Counted from the first letter of the stretch, positions 35,788 to 46,371 are shown. The stretch is DNA of 64,000 bases from Rhizobium sp. WSM4643 (GCF_025152745.1 NZ_CP104040.1:1302001-1366000); one strand, 5' to 3'. Numbers and translations: made by a program. Notes: generated from the sequence alone by a model not told the origin.

Positions 35788-37578
35788 ATGCATCGCTATC
35801 GCAGCCACACATGTGCCGCCCTCCGCAAGTCGGATGTCGGCTCGACCGTCCGTATTTCCGGCTGGGTCCACCGCGTTCGCGACCATGGCGGCGTTCTCTT
35901 CATTGACCTTCGCGACCATTACGGCATCACCCAGGTCGTTGCCGATCCCGACAGCCCGGCCTTCAAGATGGCGGAAACTGTGCGTGGCGAATGGGTCATC
36001 CGTATCGACGGCCTCGTCAAGGCCCGCACCGAAGATACCGTCAACAAGACCATGGCAACAGGCGAGATCGAGCTCTACGCGCAGGAGATCGAAATCCTCT
36101 CCGCCGCCAAGGAATTGCCGCTGCCGGTCTTCGGCGAGCCGGACTATCCCGAAGACGTCCGCCTCAAATATCGCTTCCTCGACCTTCGCCGCGAAACGCT
36201 GCATCGGAACATCGTCAAGCGCACCCAGGTCATCTCGGCCATGCGCCGCGAAATGAGCAACGTCGGTTTCACCGAATATACGACGCCGATCCTGACGGCC
36301 TCCTCGCCGGAAGGCGCGCGCGACTTCCTGGTGCCGAGCCGCATCCATCCCGGCACCTTCTACGCGCTGCCGCAGGCGCCGCAGCAGTACAAGCAGCTGC
36401 TGATGGTGGCGGGTTTCGACCGCTACTTCCAGATTGCGCCGTGCTTCCGCGATGAAGACCCGCGCGCCGACCGCCTGCCGGGCGAATTCTACCAGCTCGA
36501 CCTTGAAATGAGCTTCGTCACCCAGGAAGACGTCTGGAACACGATCGGTCCGTTGATGACCAACATTTTCGAAGAGTTCGCCGACGGCAAGCCGGTCACC
36601 AAGGAATGGCCGCGCATCCCCTATGACGAGGCGATCCGTAAATATGGTTCGGACAAGCCGGACCTGCGCAATCCCATCGTCATGGAAGCTGTGACCGAAC
36701 ATTTCGCCGGCTCCGGCTTCAAGGTCTTCGCCGGCATGATCGCCTCGAACCCGAAGGTCGAGATCTGGGCGATCCCGGCAAAGACCGGCGGTTCCAGAGC
36801 GTTCTGCGATCGTATGAATGCCTGGGCGCAGTCGACTGGTCAGCCTGGTCTCGGTTACATCTTCTGGCGCAAGGAAGGTGACAAGCTCGAGGGCGCCGGC
36901 CCGCTTGCAAAGAACATCGGTGAGGAGCGCACCGACGCGATCCGTACCCAGCTCGGCCTCGATGACGGTGACGCCTGCTTCTTCGTTGCCGGCGATCCGG
37001 CCAAGTTCTACAAGTTTGCCGGTGAAGCCCGCACCAAGGCCGGCGAAGAGCTGAACCTTGTCGACCGCGACCGTTTCGAACTCTGCTGGATCGTCGACTT
37101 CCCGTTCTTCGAATGGAGCGAGGAAGAAAAGAAGGTCGATTTCGCCCACAATCCGTTCTCGATGCCGCAGGGCGGCCTCGATGCGCTTCAGAACCAGGAT
37201 CCGCTGACCATCAAGGCGTTCCAGTATGACGCCGTCTGCAACGGCTTCGAAATCGCCTCGGGGTCGATCCGTAACCAATCGCCGGAAACCATGGTCGCCG
37301 CCTTCGAGAAGGTCGGCCTCAGCCAGCAGGATGTCGAGGATCGTTTCGGCGGCCTCTACCGTGCCTTCCAGTATGGCGCGCCCCCGCATGGCGGTGCTGC
37401 CTTCGGTATCGACCGTATCATCATGCTGCTCGTCGGCGCGAAGAACTTGCGGGAAATCTCGCTGTTCCCGATGAACCAGCAGGCCCAGGACCTTCTGATG
37501 GGTGCGCCGAGCCCGGCAACGCCGACGCAGCTTCGCGAGCTCTCGATCCGGCCGATCCCGCCGGTCAAGAAGGACTGA
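35788..37578 (+). CDS. aspS: Aspartyl-tRNA synthetase
   Basis: From the ATG at 35788 the protein has 596 residues and is a bacterial-type class II synthetase. The N-terminal OB anticodon-binding domain includes [14 protein letters not shown] and FIDLRDHYG. The catalytic core has [10 protein letters not shown] (motif 1 region), the [20 protein letters not shown] segment, and [10 protein letters not shown] (motif 2), a GAD insertion domain, and motif 3 [12 protein letters not shown]. It charges tRNA-Asp. The long frame on the opposite strand is a composition shadow. Confidence 0.97.
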   Translation: MHRYRSHTCAALRKSDVGSTVRISGWVHRVRDHGGVLFIDLRDHYGITQVVADPDSPAFKMAETVRGEWVIRIDGLVKARTEDTVNKTMATGEIELYAQEIEILSAAKELPLPVFGEPDYPEDVRLKYRFLDLRRETLHRNIVKRTQVISAMRREMSNVGFTEYTTPILTASSPEGARDFLVPSRIHPGTFYALPQAPQQYKQLLMVAGFDRYFQIAPCFRDEDPRADRLPGEFYQLDLEMSFVTQEDVWNTIGPLMTNIFEEFADGKPVTKEWPRIPYDEAIRKYGSDKPDLRNPIVMEAVTEHFAGSGFKVFAGMIASNPKVEIWAIPAKTGGSRAFCDRMNAWAQSTGQPGLGYIFWRKEGDKLEGAGPLAKNIGEERTDAIRTQLGLDDGDACFFVAGDPAKFYKFAGEARTKAGEELNLVDRDRFELCWIVDFPFFEWSEEEKKVDFAHNPFSMPQGGLDALQNQDPLTIKAFQYDAVCNGFEIASGSIRNQSPETMVAAFEKVGLSQQDVEDRFGGLYRAFQYGAPPHGGAAFGIDRIIMLLVGAKNLREISLFPMNQQAQDLLMGAPSPATPTQLRELSIRPIPPVKKD

Positions 37579-37602
37579 GATCGCCTGATCCCGAGTGCAA
37601 AC

Positions 37603-37629
37603 GCCCGACAATCGCCGGGCTTTTCTTTT
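37603..37629 (+). terminator. Rho-independent terminator of aspS
   Basis: GCCCGACAATCGCCGGGC followed by TTTTCTTTT, 25 bp after the aspS stop. Confidence 0.85.
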
Positions 37630-37759
37630 GGTTCGGTCGCTCAGGCGCCATCATCCAGGGAATGTCGGTGCAGGCGAGGGACGGAGCATCCCGCGGGCAA
37701 TTGCTTGATATCGCAGCCATTGCCATTTCTGAAGTCGCCCGCCACCGCGCCTGAATACG

Positions 37760-37792
37760 AAAAGGCCCGGCAGAAGGACTGCCGGGCCTTTC
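37760..37792. terminator. Bidirectional terminator before the exported-protein gene
   Basis: AAAAGGCCCGGCAG, loop, CTGCCGGGCCTTT: the A-run and T-run flanks let it work on both strands. It lies 18 bp beyond the stop of the minus-strand gene at 37811. Confidence 0.88.
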
Positions 37793-37810
37793 ATCGCAAG
37801 ATCGAAGCGA

Positions 37811-38998
37811 TCAGTCGTTGGCGGTCACCTTGACGCCAAGCACCTGCGGCAGCGTATTCGGAGCGCCCATGGCGGCGCCCACGATCGTCGGGAACGGCAC
37901 CGGCTTTTCAGGAGCGGCCTTGACGGTCAGGCTCTTCGGGTCGTCGAGGAAGGTGTTGACGGCAGCCGAAACGGCGTTCTGCAGTTCCGGGATATTGAGC
38001 TGCGCCAGCATGATCGGCGTCATCGCCTTCAACGAATCCGCCATCTGCTTGCCCGATATGTTCTGCTGCGAACCGGCATAATCGAGCGCGCGCTTGGTGA
38101 TCGAGGCATCTTCGAAGCGCACCTGCGCCGCCTCGAAGGACAGCTGCTGCATCAGGCCGAGCATGGCAAGGCCAAGCGCCTGCTGCGACTGTTCCTTGTT
38201 CGCACCGGCTTCGGATTGCTTCATCGCATCCTGCATCGATTTCATGAAGGCCATCGTGTAGCCGGAGAATTTGAAGCCGAGGTTCAGCTTGCCGATGTTG
38301 GTGAAGTCGAACGCCAACTCAGAAATGTCGATCGTGCCGGGGGCGAGTTCCCAGGCGCCCTTCATGGTGATGTCGCCCTGGATGTGCTGCAGGGCGAGCT
38401 TCTCGATCGCGTCCTTGCTCTGCGGATCTTCGGCTTTGCTGAGATCGGCCTTCATGCTTTTGAAGGCGCCGTCAAAATCGAAGCCGGATTCGTCTTCACG
38501 CAGTGTCAGATTGACGTCGCTTTCGAGCAGCGAGAACATTTCCTCGCCGTCCTTGACCACCTTCAGTGGGCCGGTATGGGCGGTCTCGTAAAGCATCATG
38601 GCATCGAGCGTATCGCCGCCCGCCGTTGCCGGGACCGAGATGCCGCCAAGCGTCAGTCCTTCCGCCGTCACCGTGACGCCGTCTTCCGTCTTGTTGATGT
38701 CGGGGAAGGCGGCTTCTTCGATGTAATAGCCGCCATCCTCGTCTTCTTCGACGCCCGATAGGGTGACCTCGCCGATGGGCAGGCTTTCGCCGTTGGCCGG
38801 TTTGACGCTGACATTCTTCAATGTCACGGTCGTGCCATCGATATCGACGCCGTCGGCCGAAATCGTTCCGCCCTGCGCGGCATAGGCAGCGTTGATCTTT
38901 TTCAGCAGGTCGGCGCTGTCGAGAGCGAAAGCCGAGCCGGCAAGTGAGAAAAAGGCGGCGCCCGACAGCATCAGCCGCGTTGTCCGGTAAAAATTCAT
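37811..38998 (-). CDS. Exported protein of unknown function
   Basis: From the ATG at 38998 the protein has 395 residues with a signal peptide (MNFYRTTRLMLSGAAFFSLA, AFA cleavage). The mature part is acidic and beta-rich, with repeated strand-like units (VTLSGVEEDEDGGYYIEEAA; VTVTAEGLTLGGISV). It is similar in style to periplasmic DUF945/AsmA-like or DUF2125-type proteins but is not assignable with confidence. It is probably periplasmic or outer-membrane associated. Monocistronic, it ends at the bidirectional terminator. Confidence 0.7.
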   Translation of the reverse strand: MNFYRTTRLMLSGAAFFSLAGSAFALDSADLLKKINAAYAAQGGTISADGVDIDGTTVTLKNVSVKPANGESLPIGEVTLSGVEEDEDGGYYIEEAAFPDINKTEDGVTVTAEGLTLGGISVPATAGGDTLDAMMLYETAHTGPLKVVKDGEEMFSLLESDVNLTLREDESGFDFDGAFKSMKADLSKAEDPQSKDAIEKLALQHIQGDITMKGAWELAPGTIDISELAFDFTNIGKLNLGFKFSGYTMAFMKSMQDAMKQSEAGANKEQSQQALGLAMLGLMQQLSFEAAQVRFEDASITKRALDYAGSQQNISGKQMADSLKAMTPIMLAQLNIPELQNAVSAAVNTFLDDPKSLTVKAAPEKPVPFPTIVGAAMGAPNTLPQVLGVKVTAND

Positions 38999-39233
38999 GG
39001 GGTGATTCCTCTGGTGGCGTGGTGGCGGTTGGAAATCTGCAGTGACGCTACTACGGATTGGGCCCACTTTATATTTGCGGATCTCTAAATTTCTATTGAG
39101 AGGAACGGCAAACGAAGTCCAAATTGCGGCGGAGCGTTTGTCTCATCCTTTGATGTCAGTCCCAAGACTTCATCCACAGCTGCAACGGCCCGGTTTCCTT
39201 GCCCGCCGGCCGCTTCTGAGCTAGTCAGAACCT

Positions 39234-41489
39234 ATGGGACAAGAGATTTTGCCGCCTTCAGGCGGAGACGACGATCACATCCAACCGGTCGACCTCAAGG
39301 CGGCGCTCGAGCAGCGTTACCTTGCCTATGCGCTGTCGACCATCATGCACCGCGCCCTGCCTGATGTGCGCGACGGGCTGAAGCCTGTCCATCGCCGCAT
39401 CGTCTATGCGATGAACGAGATGGGGCTGAGGCCGAACTCGGCCTTCAGAAAATGCGCCAAGATCGTCGGCGAAGTGATGGGCAATTACCATCCGCACGGC
39501 GACCAGTCGATCTACGATGCGCTTGCCCGTCTCGCCCAGGACTTCTCGCAGCGCTACACGCTGGTCAACGGCCAGGGCAATTTCGGCAATATCGACGGCG
39601 ATAGCCCCGCCGCCATGCGTTACACCGAATCGAAGATGACGGCGGTCTCCGAACTGCTGCTCGAAGGCATCGACCAGGATGCCGTCGATTTCCGCGACAC
39701 TTACGACGAATCGAATTCCGAGCCGGTTGTCCTTCCCGGCGCCTTCCCGAACCTGCTCGCCAACGGCTCCTCCGGCATTGCCGTCGGCATGGCGACCTCG
39801 ATCCCGTCGCACAATGCCCACGAGCTTTGCGATGCCGCCCTGCATCTGATCAAGCATCCCGATGCGACCGTCGAAAAGCTCGTCGAATTCATTCCCGGCC
39901 CGGATTTCCCCACCGGCGGCATCATTATCGACAGCCGCGACAGCATCATCGAGAGCTACCGCACGGGGCGCGGCGGTTTCCGCGTGCGGGCGAAATGGCA
40001 GACGGAAGATCTCGGCCGCGGCGGCTATCACATCGTCATCACCGAAATTCCCTTCCAGGTGCAGAAATCGCGGCTGATTGAGAAGATCGCCGAGCTGCTG
40101 ATCGCCCGCAAGCTGCCGCTGCTGGAAGATATCCGCGACGAATCGGCCGAAGATATTCGTGTCGTGCTGGTGCCGAAGACCCGCAGCGTCGATCCGACGA
40201 TCCTGATGGAATCGATGTTCAAGCTGACGGAACTGGAAAGCCGCTTCCCGCTCAACATGAACGTGCTCTCCATGGGCCGCATCCCGCGGGTCATGGCGCT
40301 GACCGAGGTGTTGAAGGAGTGGCTGGACCACCGCCGCGAAGTTCTGAAGCGCCGTTCGCGCTTCCGTCTGGCGGCGATCGATAGGCGCCTCGAAATCCTC
40401 AGCGGCCTGCTGGTCGCCTACCTCAACATCGATGAGGTCATCCGCATCATCCGCGAGGAGGACGAGCCGAAGCCGGTCATGATGGCGCGCTGGGATCTCA
40501 CCGACAATCAGGTCGAGGCGATCCTCAATATGCGGTTGCGCGCCTTGCGCAAGCTCGAAGAGTTCGAGATCCGCAAGGAATTCGACGAACTCACCAAGGA
40601 GAAGGGCGAGATCGAAGCGTTGCTTTCCTCCGACGACAAGCAGTGGCAGACGGTCGCCTGGGAAATTGGCGAAGTGAAGAAGAAATTCGCCAAGGCGACC
40701 GAGGTCGGCCGCCGCCGCACCCAGTTTGCCGACGCGCCCGAGACCGACGAGGAAGCAATCCAGCAGGCGATGATCGAGAAGGAACCGATCACCGTCGTCA
40801 TTTCCGAGAAGGGCTGGATCCGCGCGTTGAAGGGCCATATCGCCGATACGGCGACGCTGACCTTCAAGGAAGGCGACGGCTTGAAGATCGCCTTCCCGGC
40901 GCAGACGACGGACAAGATCCTGATCGTCACCACCGGTGGCAAGGCCTTCACGCTCGGCGGCGACAAGCTGCCGGGCGGTCGCGGTCACGGCGAGCCGCTG
41001 CGCATCATCGTCGATATGGACAACGACCAGGCGGTGCTGACCGCTTTCGTCCATGAGCCCTCGCGCAAGCAGCTGATCGTCTCGACCGCCGGCAACGGCT
41101 TCGTCGTACCGGAGGCCGAGCTGGTCGCCAATACGCGCAAGGGCAAGCAGATCATGAACGTCGCGCTGCCCGAGGAAACGCAGCTGCTCGTGCCCGTCAG
41201 CGGCGACCATGTCGCCGTCGTCGGCGAAAACCGCAAGCTGCTGGTCTTCCCGCTGGCGCAGGTGCCGGAAATGTCGCGCGGCAAGGGCGTGCGTCTGCAG
41301 CGTTACAAGGATGGCGGCATTTCCGACGTCCGCTGCTTCGCGATATCGGACGGTCTCGTCTGGGAAGACAGCGCCGGCCGCACCTTCACGAAGAACAAGG
41401 ACGAGCTCGCCGAATGGCTGGCCGACCGCGCCACCGCCGGCCGCACCGTGCCGAAGGGCTTCCCGCGCAGCGGCAAATTCGCCGGCTGA
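39234..41489 (+). CDS. parC: DNA topoisomerase IV subunit A
   Basis: The 751-residue protein is the DNA-cleaving subunit that unlinks daughter chromosomes. The core has [19 protein letters not shown], the active-site Tyr in [11 protein letters not shown], and GxxxxIPxHN-type [18 protein letters not shown]. The C-terminal beta-pinwheel is shorter than in GyrA and lacks an exact GyrA box (QxxGRGG), supporting ParC over GyrA; GGRGHGEP is a degenerate form. The start is at ATG 39234. Confidence 0.93.
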   Translation: MGQEILPPSGGDDDHIQPVDLKAALEQRYLAYALSTIMHRALPDVRDGLKPVHRRIVYAMNEMGLRPNSAFRKCAKIVGEVMGNYHPHGDQSIYDALARLAQDFSQRYTLVNGQGNFGNIDGDSPAAMRYTESKMTAVSELLLEGIDQDAVDFRDTYDESNSEPVVLPGAFPNLLANGSSGIAVGMATSIPSHNAHELCDAALHLIKHPDATVEKLVEFIPGPDFPTGGIIIDSRDSIIESYRTGRGGFRVRAKWQTEDLGRGGYHIVITEIPFQVQKSRLIEKIAELLIARKLPLLEDIRDESAEDIRVVLVPKTRSVDPTILMESMFKLTELESRFPLNMNVLSMGRIPRVMALTEVLKEWLDHRREVLKRRSRFRLAAIDRRLEILSGLLVAYLNIDEVIRIIREEDEPKPVMMARWDLTDNQVEAILNMRLRALRKLEEFEIRKEFDELTKEKGEIEALLSSDDKQWQTVAWEIGEVKKKFAKATEVGRRRTQFADAPETDEEAIQQAMIEKEPITVVISEKGWIRALKGHIADTATLTFKEGDGLKIAFPAQTTDKILIVTTGGKAFTLGGDKLPGGRGHGEPLRIIVDMDNDQAVLTAFVHEPSRKQLIVSTAGNGFVVPEAELVANTRKGKQIMNVALPEETQLLVPVSGDHVAVVGENRKLLVFPLAQVPEMSRGKGVRLQRYKDGGISDVRCFAISDGLVWEDSAGRTFTKNKDELAEWLADRATAGRTVPKGFPRSGKFAG

Positions 41490-41645
41490 GGCCTAAAAAT
41501 TCCGCGCCCGACTCTTGGCGGGCGCGGCAATGCCTCTATTTCTCTCCTGTTACCAAAAATACAAACAGGCCGGCTCCGAGGGCGGACGGAATGGCCGCGG
41601 CCCGTGCGCTTGGGGAAGTGCGCGCGCCTTAACGGAGGAAAATCG

Positions 41646-42104
41646 ATGCCCGCCAGCACCATCAAATTGCATGTCACGCACACCTATAAAGCGCCGCCTG
41701 CCGTTGTCTATGACGCCTGGCTCAACCCCGAAATAGCCCGCCGTTTCCTGTTTGCTACTGACGAGGGTCATGTCATCCGCGCCGATATCGATCCCCATGT
41801 CGGCGGCCGTTTCTTCGTCGTCGACCGCCGCCCGACCGGCGACGCCTTTCACCAGGGCGTCTTCCTAGAGCTGAAGCGCCCGCGACGCATGGTCTTCAGC
41901 CTTTCCGTCGAGGAGCACGATCACAATTGCGACCGCGTCGAGATCGACATCGAACCTCTCGGCAGCGGCAGCCGTCTGACGCTGACCCATGAAATGTGCG
42001 CCGAATGGGCAGAACACGAGGAAAAGACCCGGAAGGGCTGGGCGCATGTGGTCGAGGGGCTTGGCAGGGAACTGGAGCAGCAGCAGTTCAAGGCGACGGG
42101 TTGA
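41646..42104 (+). CDS. SRPBCC/AHSA1-family protein
   Basis: From the ATG at 41646 the protein has 152 residues. The START-like fold is shown by THTYKAPPAVVYDAWLNPE at the N-terminus, GGRFFVVDRRP, and the C-terminal helix GWAHVVEGLGRELEQ. Such proteins bind small hydrophobic ligands or act as co-chaperone-like domains; the role is unknown. AACGGAGGAAA precedes the start. The last 17 bp overlap the convergent doc gene. Confidence 0.85.
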   Translation: MPASTIKLHVTHTYKAPPAVVYDAWLNPEIARRFLFATDEGHVIRADIDPHVGGRFFVVDRRPTGDAFHQGVFLELKRPRRMVFSLSVEEHDHNCDRVEIDIEPLGSGSRLTLTHEMCAEWAEHEEKTRKGWAHVVEGLGRELEQQQFKATG

Positions 42105-42483
42105 GCGGTATGCAGAAATCCCGCAGGAAGCGGGTCGCACCTTCTTCGTCGATTTCGCCGGCGGCGACGGCAAGAACGAAAGCGTAGAGATTGGCATCGG
42201 TCGTTTCGATCTCGTAGCCGTTTTCGAGAAGAAACACACCGGCAGTGACGATGGCGATCCGCTTGTTGCCGTCAGCGAATGCGTGGTTGCGGGCAAGACC
42301 GAAAAGATAGACGGCGGCGAGCTCAATGACGTCGTCGCAGCCATAATTTGCCTTGTGCATCGGCCGGCCGAGCGCCGATTCCAGCGCGCCTTCGTTACGC
42401 AGTCCTGCGAGACCGCCGAAGCGCTCGATCTGCATTTTCTGCAGGCTCTCCACCAATGGTCTCGTCAGGAATTTGAAGGCCAT
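42088..42483 (-). CDS. doc: Doc-type toxin (Fic/Doc family)
   Basis: The 131-residue protein has the Doc core motif HAFADGNKRIA (HxFxDGNKR), which phosphorylates and inactivates EF-Tu in characterised members. An N-terminal region ending RNEGALESALGRP is typical of death-on-curing proteins. It pairs with an upstream AbrB-type gene, not the usual Phd. It overlaps that gene's stop by one base. The 3' end overlaps the convergent SRPBCC gene. Confidence 0.9.
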   Translation of the reverse strand: MAFKFLTRPLVESLQKMQIERFGGLAGLRNEGALESALGRPMHKANYGCDDVIELAAVYLFGLARNHAFADGNKRIAIVTAGVFLLENGYEIETTDANLYAFVLAVAAGEIDEEGATRFLRDFCIPLNPSP

Positions 42484-42704
42484 TATTCGGCCAGCTTTTT
42501 CAAGGCGACCTTATATTTGTCCATGAAATATCGCGCCGCCTCGAGTTGACGAGACAAATCCTCATCGGCCGGCTTCAAAGTGATGCCGCCGTTTTCCATC
42601 TGCAATTCCAATGAATCGCCGGTCTTCAACCCAAGACGGTCGAGGGTTTCCTTAGGGATGATAATACCCTCTGAATTGCCGATCTTGCGGATTGTGACGT
42701 TCAT
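42483..42704 (-). CDS. AbrB/MazE-type antitoxin paired with Doc
   Basis: The 73-residue protein has a SpoVT/AbrB swapped-hairpin DNA-binding domain (VTIRKIGNSEGIIIPKE and GLKTGDSLELQ) followed by a C-terminal helix that would contact the toxin. It starts at ATG 42704 with AAAGCG upstream. It forms a bicistronic TA operon with doc by a one-base overlap. Confidence 0.9.
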   Translation of the reverse strand: MNVTIRKIGNSEGIIIPKETLDRLGLKTGDSLELQMENGGITLKPADEDLSRQLEAARYFMDKYKVALKKLAE

Positions 42705-42761
42705 CGCTTTGTCCTCTGTGGTAACGGAGTTATAACATGAGGCCGAGCGGGCAACAACGTC

Positions 42762-43649
42762 CTATCCTGCCATTTGCCTGATGCTTTTCCTCCGCACCAT
42801 CCAGACCGAGTGCGCCGCGATCGCCGTCACCAGGATACCGCCGCCGACCAGCGTCATCGGCGTCGGCGTTTCCGCAAAGATCAGCCACACCCAGATCGGT
42901 GCGAGTACGGTTTCGAGCAGGTAGAACATGCCGACCTCAGGCGCGGAGAGGTAACGCGGCCCGGTCGCCAGGCACCAGAAGGCAAGCGGCATCATGACCG
43001 CACCGTTGAAGAGGATCCAGGCGGGATGCTCGATCGAAAAACCGCCAGCCGGCATGACCGACATCAGGCCGACCGCCGCCGGCAGCACCGTCGAAAGCAG
43101 CGAGACGAAACCCATCTCCCGGCGGGAGGCGCGGCTGATGGTGATGGCGGCGGCGATGATGAGCGCGGTAAGCAGCGCCATGATATCGCCGAAGACATGG
43201 CCGCCCGAAAGCCCGTCCCGCACGATCAGGCCGACGCCGAAGATCATCGCCGCCATGGCGATCAGCGTTGCTGGCGCCGGCCGCTCCTTGAGGAAAATCC
43301 AGGAAAGCAGCGCGGCGAACATCGGATTGAAGGCGACTATGAAAACGACATTGGCCGTCGAGGTGTTGAAAACGGCTAGAAGGAAGATCACCGTCGTCAG
43401 CCCGTAGAGCAGACCGGTGACGAGGCCCGGCCAGCCTGGCACGAGCACTGGCCATCGCCCCTTGGCGATCCTGAGCGCGGTTGCGACCAGAAGCGTCACG
43501 CCAAGGGTCGCTATGCTTCTTACCGCAAGGATCGACCACAGCTCGCCGTCGGCGAGCCTCATCAGCGGGATATCCAGGGAAAGCGCCAGCCCGCCGATTG
43601 TCGTCAGCAGCAGGCCCTTCCGATGGTCGGAAAGAGCGGTGGGGAACAT
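42762..43649 (-). CDS. EamA/DMT-superfamily transporter
   Basis: The 295-residue protein has ten hydrophobic helices in two EamA repeats, including IFLLAVFNTSTANVVFIVAF in the first and MPLAFWCLATGPRYLSAPEV in the second. It is an inner-membrane drug/metabolite exporter of unknown substrate. It starts directly after the bpt stop (TGA then ATG), so the two are translationally coupled. Confidence 0.87.
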   Translation of the reverse strand: MFPTALSDHRKGLLLTTIGGLALSLDIPLMRLADGELWSILAVRSIATLGVTLLVATALRIAKGRWPVLVPGWPGLVTGLLYGLTTVIFLLAVFNTSTANVVFIVAFNPMFAALLSWIFLKERPAPATLIAMAAMIFGVGLIVRDGLSGGHVFGDIMALLTALIIAAAITISRASRREMGFVSLLSTVLPAAVGLMSVMPAGGFSIEHPAWILFNGAVMMPLAFWCLATGPRYLSAPEVGMFYLLETVLAPIWVWLIFAETPTPMTLVGGGILVTAIAAHSVWMVRRKSIRQMAG

Positions 43650-44426
43650 TCAGTCGTGGGTGCTCTCGGGCATGGACGAGGGATCGAAGCGTTCCCAGCC
43701 GCGCGGGGTCAGGTGCTCCTGCGGCTGAAAGCGCGTCTTGTAATCCATTTTCCGCGACCCTTGAACCCAGTAGCCGAGGTAGACATGCGGCAGTCCCAGC
43801 GCTTTCGTGCGCCTGACATGATCGAGAATCATGAAGGTGCCGAGCGAACGGCGCTCGAGTGCCGGATTGAAATAGGAATAGACCATCGACAGCCCGTCGC
43901 TCATCGTGTCGGTCAGCGCAGCGCCAAGCAGCTCGCCCTTCGGGCGCTGCTCCAGTCCTGAGCCTTCCTCACGCAGGCGATATTCGATGATTCTCGTATT
44001 CACATGCGTGTCTTCCACCATGATTGCATAGTCGAGCACGGTCATGTCGGACATGCCGCCCTGCTGGTGGCGAAAATCGAGATAGCGCCGGAAGAGCGAA
44101 TATTGCTCGCTGGAAGGCTGGGCCGCGAATTCGGTGGCGATGACGTCGGAATTGGCGGCAAGCACCCGTTTCATCGATTTGGTCGGTTCGAATTCCTGGG
44201 CGAGAATTCGCACGGAAACGCACGCGCGACAGGATTCGCAGGCCGGGCGATAAGCGATGTTCTGCGAGCGGCGGAAACCGCCCTGTGTCAGGATGTCGTT
44301 CATCTCGGCGGCGCGCGGGCCGACCAGATGGGTGAACACCTTGCGCTCCATCTCATGCGGCAGGTACGGACACGCAGCCGGAGCCGTCAGATAAAACTGC
44401 GGGGATGGCGTCGTCTGCGTATTCAT
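43650..44426 (-). CDS. bpt: Aspartate/glutamate leucyltransferase (Bpt)
   Basis: From the ATG at 44426 the protein has 258 residues. It adds Leu from Leu-tRNA to N-terminal Asp or Glu of proteins, marking them for ClpS/ClpAP in the N-degron pathway. N-terminal signatures are PCPYLPH-like ([18 protein letters not shown]), [17 protein letters not shown] with paired Cys residues, and VSVRI. The conserved C-terminal region is [20 protein letters not shown] longer frame from 44474 is not needed. Confidence 0.94.
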   Translation of the reverse strand: MNTQTTPSPQFYLTAPAACPYLPHEMERKVFTHLVGPRAAEMNDILTQGGFRRSQNIAYRPACESCRACVSVRILAQEFEPTKSMKRVLAANSDVIATEFAAQPSSEQYSLFRRYLDFRHQQGGMSDMTVLDYAIMVEDTHVNTRIIEYRLREEGSGLEQRPKGELLGAALTDTMSDGLSMVYSYFNPALERRSLGTFMILDHVRRTKALGLPHVYLGYWVQGSRKMDYKTRFQPQEHLTPRGWERFDPSSMPESTHD

Positions 44427-44573
44427 TTGTCGCGGAAATTTCCCTGTCGAGACCGTGCCGTTTCCTGACAGCATGACCTAAGAATAAAAAACGTCAACAG
44501 CGGGGCGCGTTTCGCCCTTCATATCAGTCTTCTAATTTCAGATATGGAGCGCCTGCACCCATCGGCAAAGGGA

Positions 44574-44601
44574 GGGCGGAGACTTTATTTGGTCTCCGCC
44601 C
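44574..44601 (-). terminator. Hairpin after the RDD gene
   Basis: GGGCGGAGAC, seven-base loop, GGTCTCCGCCC. It lies just past the RDD stop on the minus strand and lacks a T-run, so it is a terminator-like stem only. Confidence 0.6.
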
Positions 44602-44619
44602 GGGGTCACAGTTAGGGTC

Positions 44620-45078
44620 TCAGGCTGTGCGCACCGTCGCCGTGCCCACAAGCAGGTCGTGAACGAGACGGCTGCGTTCGATGAACAGGCCGGCAAGCAG
44701 GATCAGCGGCGTCAGCACCGAGTTGAGGATCCAGAACAGTGCCAGATGCACGATCGCTGTCATGAAATCCATCGGCCGTCCGTCGACGCGCACGATTGCG
44801 ATTCCCATGGCCCGCATGCCGAGCGAGGCCTGGCTCGGCCCGCCCACCGTCAGGCCGAAGTAAATGCCGGCGACGATGACGAAGAGGGCAGGGTAGAGAA
44901 AGAAGCCGAGCCCCAGCGTGACGATCGACACGAAGAACAGCACGATCGCCGCGGGAATGCAGAGCAGCGCCACGATGACGTAATCGAGGATGAAGGCGAA
45001 GACCCGGCGGCTCAACACGCCGCTATAGGCGCGCCAGTCTTCCGGTGCGGCATAAAGCGGATTGGGGTTGTAGCTCAT
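44620..45078 (-). CDS. RDD family membrane protein
   Basis: From the ATG at 45078 the protein has 152 residues. An RDD domain with three main hydrophobic helices contains the name-giving RRVFAFILDYVIV (Arg, Asp) and the later VRTA end. The middle loop GGPSQASLGMRAMGIAIVRVDG is the typical cytoplasmic segment. Function in this family is poorly known, with a proposed link to ion transport. GAGGAG sits before the start. Confidence 0.85.
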   Translation of the reverse strand: MSYNPNPLYAAPEDWRAYSGVLSRRVFAFILDYVIVALLCIPAAIVLFFVSIVTLGLGFFLYPALFVIVAGIYFGLTVGGPSQASLGMRAMGIAIVRVDGRPMDFMTAIVHLALFWILNSVLTPLILLAGLFIERSRLVHDLLVGTATVRTA

Positions 45079-45151
45079 CTCAATCTCCTCAGGAAAAGCG
45101 ATGCCGCTGATATGGTATCGGCAGGGCCAAATGCAATAATCTGCCCCAAAA

Positions 45152-46165
45152 TCACCGCTTTGCGAGAATTTTCGCCACTTCGACCGCGAAATAGGTGAGA
45201 ACACCGTCGCACCCCGCCCGCTTGAACGACAGCAGCGTTTCGAGCATCGCCCGCTCGCCGTCGATCCAGCCGTTCATCGCCGCCGCCTTGATCTGCGTAT
45301 ATTCGCCGGACACCTGGTAGGCGAAGGTCGGCAGGCCAAAGGCCTCCTTCATCCGCCAGCAGATATCGAGATAGGGCAAGCCGGGCTTGACCATCAGCAT
45401 GTCGGCGCCTTCCTCGACGTCGAGGGCCGCGTCGCGGATTGCCTCGGTGCCGTTGGCGGGGTCGATATAATAGGTCTTCTTATCACCTTTCAGCAGCCCG
45501 CCCGTCGAGATCGCCTCGCGATAGGGGCCGTAGAAGGCGGAGGCGAATTTCGTCGCATAGCTCATGATGCCGACGCCCTGGTGGCCGGCCGCATCGAGCG
45601 CCATGCGGATCGCGCCGATGCGTCCGTCCATCATCTCCGACGGCGCGATGATGTCGGCGCCCGCATCCGCCTGCATCACGGCGGCGCGTGCCACCTGGTC
45701 GACCGTCTCGTCATTGACGATCTCGCCGCCTCTGAGGATGCCGTCATGGCCGTGGCTGGTGAAGGGATCGAGCGCGACGTCGGTGATGATGCCGATATTA
45801 GGTACCACCTTCTTGATCGCCGCCGTCGCCCGATTGATCAGGTTGTTGGCTTCGAGGCTGTTCGAGCCGGTCTCGTCACGCAGTTCCATCTCGATATTCG
45901 GAAAGGTGGCGAGGGCCGGAATGCCGAGGCCGGCCGCTTCCCGCGCGGCTTCGACAGCCTTGTCGATGCTCATGCGGTTGACGCCGGGCATGGCCGCGAT
46001 CGGATCGACGATGCCGGAACCCGGCATGATGAAGATCGGCCAGATCAGGTCGTCGACCGTCAGCCGGTTCTCCTGCACCAGCCGGCGTGTCCAATCCGCC
46101 TTGCGGTTGCGCCGCATGCGGCGATGACCGGTGATGTCGTCGACGAGATGCGTCCTGTCCTGCAT
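45152..46165 (-). CDS. hemB: Delta-aminolevulinic acid dehydratase (porphobilinogen synthase)
   Basis: The 337-residue protein condenses two ALA to porphobilinogen in haem synthesis. Motifs are RLVQENRLTVDDLIWPIF, SHGHDGILRGG, APSEMMDGRIGAIR, MSYATKFASAFYGPYREA (Schiff-base Lys) and MLMVKPGLPYLDI (second Lys). It lacks the Cys-rich zinc site of animal enzymes, having the Asp-based form in that stretch (DVALDPFTSHGHDG), as in other alphaproteobacteria. Confidence 0.97.
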   Translation of the reverse strand: MQDRTHLVDDITGHRRMRRNRKADWTRRLVQENRLTVDDLIWPIFIMPGSGIVDPIAAMPGVNRMSIDKAVEAAREAAGLGIPALATFPNIEMELRDETGSNSLEANNLINRATAAIKKVVPNIGIITDVALDPFTSHGHDGILRGGEIVNDETVDQVARAAVMQADAGADIIAPSEMMDGRIGAIRMALDAAGHQGVGIMSYATKFASAFYGPYREAISTGGLLKGDKKTYYIDPANGTEAIRDAALDVEEGADMLMVKPGLPYLDICWRMKEAFGLPTFAYQVSGEYTQIKAAAMNGWIDGERAMLETLLSFKRAGCDGVLTYFAVEVAKILAKR

Positions 46166-46263
46166 GATATCTGTCCTTGGCCCATTCCATTTATTGGAGC
46201 GCTCATTATCATGGCGCCTGGAAAATCCAAACCGGACGATTGGCCGCGGCGGAAAAACCTATT

Positions 46264-46371
46264 CATGTCGCCCGGAAGCGTGCAGCGGTTCCGGGATAGC
46301 GACATGCATAAAAACAAGGTGCTTTTATCGCATAACCTCAAAAATCGGAGTGGATTTTCGGGGGTATGCGC
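46264..46371. repeat. Dispersed hairpin, TGCATGTCGCCC family, copy 2, with a second hairpin
   Basis: The first stem is CATGTCGCCCGGAA, loop, TTCCGGGATAGCGACATG. It is followed by a second stem, GCATAACCTCAAAAATC with GATTTTCGGGGGTATGC (46330-46371). The first part matches the element at 21863. It fills most of the gap between hemB and the next gene. Confidence 0.65.
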
